This document shows positions 46,206-47,275 of a stretch of DNA of 47,275 bases, piece after piece. Where the stretch lies: NCBI GenBank assembly GCA_020200135.1, contig JAIVJI010000092.1, forward strand, positions 1 to 47,275. The letters run 5' to 3'. A model generated the notes under the pieces. The model was not told where the DNA came from. It did no database searches and was given only the letters and a program-made list of their open reading frames with translations. Both the position numbers and the translations under genes were made by a program. Origin of the DNA: Acidobacteriota bacterium. GTDB lineage: Bacteria > Acidobacteriota > Blastocatellia > Pyrinomonadales > Pyrinomonadaceae. Position 1 is the stretch's first letter, and each line of letters begins with the position of its first letter.

Positions 46206-47275
46206 TCACCTCCCGCGCCGCCTTCTTCCTCTGGGCGTCGGGCTGGGTGTGGGCGTCGGCGCCGGGGCGACCTCCTCGGGCGAGACGTGCGACTCGACCG
46301 AGAGGCGGCCGCCGTCGCCGATGCGGACGACGACGACGGGCTTGACGGCGTTGCGCTCGTCGTTGAAGGTGACCGGGCCGGTGACGCCGGGGAAGTCCTT
46401 TGTCGCGGCGAGCGCGTCGCGGAGGGCGTTGCGTTCGAGCGAGGGCGCGCGCGCCACGGCCGCGAGCATGATGCGCGCGGCGTCGTAGGCCGTCGCCGCC
46501 GACGAGCGGCACCTCGATGCCGAGCGTGCGCGCCTGCCGCGCCAGCAGGCCCGCCTCAAGGTAGTAGCCGGGGATGAAGACCACGTCGGGCCCGGCCGCG
46601 CCGACCTCGGCGAGCTGGACGGAGAAGTCGGCCGCGCCCCCCTCGTACTCCTGCTCGGCGACGACCTCGCCGCCGTGGCGCACGAAGTCCTCGCGGATGA
46701 AGCGTGCGAGGTCGACCGAGTAGCGCTGGTCGCGGTCCACGAGGAAGGCCGCGCGGCGCGCGCCGAGCCGGCCGGCGGCGAAGTGCGCGATGGCCGCGCC
46801 CTGGAAGATGTCTGTGTAGCAGCTGCGGAAGACGTAAGACCCGACGGCCGTCACCTCGGGGCTGGTGGCCGACGGCGTGAGCATCGGCACGCCCTCGCGC
46901 TGCGCGACGCGCGCGGCGGCGAGCGAGCGCGAGCTGACGACCTCGCCCAGCAGCGCGTGGACGCGCACCTCGCGGATGAGCCTCCCGACGACGACCTCGG
47001 TCTCGACCCCGTCCGAGCGCGTGTCCTGCACTACCAGCTCGACGCGGCGGCCGCCCGCGCCGCCGGTCGCGTTCGCCTCCTCGACCGCCATGCGGTAGCC
47101 GTTCAGCGCCGAGATGCCGTACTGCGCCGTGTCGCCCGTGAGCGACATGAAAGCGCCCAGGCGCACCCTCTCGTCCGGGGTCGGCTCGACGACGATTCCC
47201 CCGCCGCCCCCGCCCCCCCCGCGCGCACACCCCGCCGCCAGCAGTGCCGCCGCCAGCGCCAGCGCCGCGCAGCCC
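46206..47275 (-). pseudogene. LivJ-like substrate-binding lipoprotein, internal gap and frameshift, 5' end outside window
   Basis: Binding protein of branched-chain amino-acid or amide ABC transporters. The frame runs off the window edge; the last in-window bases encode a lipoprotein signal (ALLAAGC, then a Gly run). The first lobe is intact (LGAFMSLTGDTAQYG, TPSATSPEVT, FIPGYYLEAG) up to VGGDG near 46497. It resumes in another frame as AYDAARIMLAAVARA to GPVTFNDERNAVKP, ending with a Pro/Thr and Arg tail at 46206. About 60 residues normally present between GGDGWDS and GYDAA are absent. No transport partner is in the window. Confidence 0.8.

Overview
The window is one contiguous, very GC-rich bacterial chromosomal segment with dense, mostly housekeeping gene content. 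I see no tRNA, rRNA, CRISPR array, insertion sequence or prophage. Futalosine-route menaquinone genes (mqnA, mqnC), a carbamoyltransferase of the N-acetylornithine type inside the arginine cluster, a UPF0145 protein, an M64 peptidase and many Blastocatellia-like hypotheticals suggest an Acidobacteriota (Blastocatellia/Pyrinomonadales-like) genome, possibly from a metagenome. That taxonomy is inference from gene content, not from a marker search.

Layout. 1-1405: secreted M64 peptidase, entering from outside the window. 1484-1839: a short promoter-to-terminator unit with only a tiny ORF. 1839-10289 (minus): mqnA, mqnC, a YaeQ-like protein, a GNAT protein, an M20 peptidase homologue with altered metal ligands, a membrane protein, ligA and a DUF6941-like protein. 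10423-14021 (plus): cyclase-family hydrolase (leaderless promoter), cupin, UPF0145 protein, DICT-GAF-GGDEF diguanylate cyclase. 14177-19899 (plus): a heterodimeric ABC exporter interleaved with two small membrane proteins, then a DUF5996 protein. 20021-24268: cell-wall enzymes (SLT-like transglycosylase, NlpC/P60) and two unknown proteins. 24334-28572 (minus): YkgJ-type cysteine-cluster protein, deoxyhypusine-synthase-like protein, CorC/HlyC protein, ybeY and a C-terminally truncated phoH. 28897-29691 (plus): rpsT and a hypothetical. 29688-36370 (minus): tilS (broken), ftsH, ddaH, folP, lptE, holA. 36501-37488 (plus): a DUF4177-like secreted protein and a small helical-repeat protein. 37593-44683 (minus): argR-argG-P-loop protein-argC-argD-argF'-argB, divergent from argH (44816-46201, plus) across a palindromic ArgR operator. 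46206-47275 (minus): a broken branched-chain amino-acid type binding lipoprotein leaving the window.

Two themes deserve attention. First, at least seven intergenic sites carry short arrays with a strict 7-bp period; each site uses its own word. Several sites carry the word on both sides as inverted arms around a GC-rich hairpin, and some run into the ends of neighbouring genes. An eighth site (40730-40817) is a related 9-bp version. Second, three conserved genes (phoH, tilS, the LivJ-like gene) lack conserved blocks of roughly 45-85 residues, with the frame lost in tilS and the LivJ-like gene. This suggests either recurrent deletion or, more soberly, assembly gaps; raw reads would tell.

Metabolically, the arginine genes form one ArgR-controlled regulon, the mqn genes supply menaquinone, and the tilS-ftsH-folP and phoH-ybeY-corC groupings are classic conserved housekeeping neighbourhoods.
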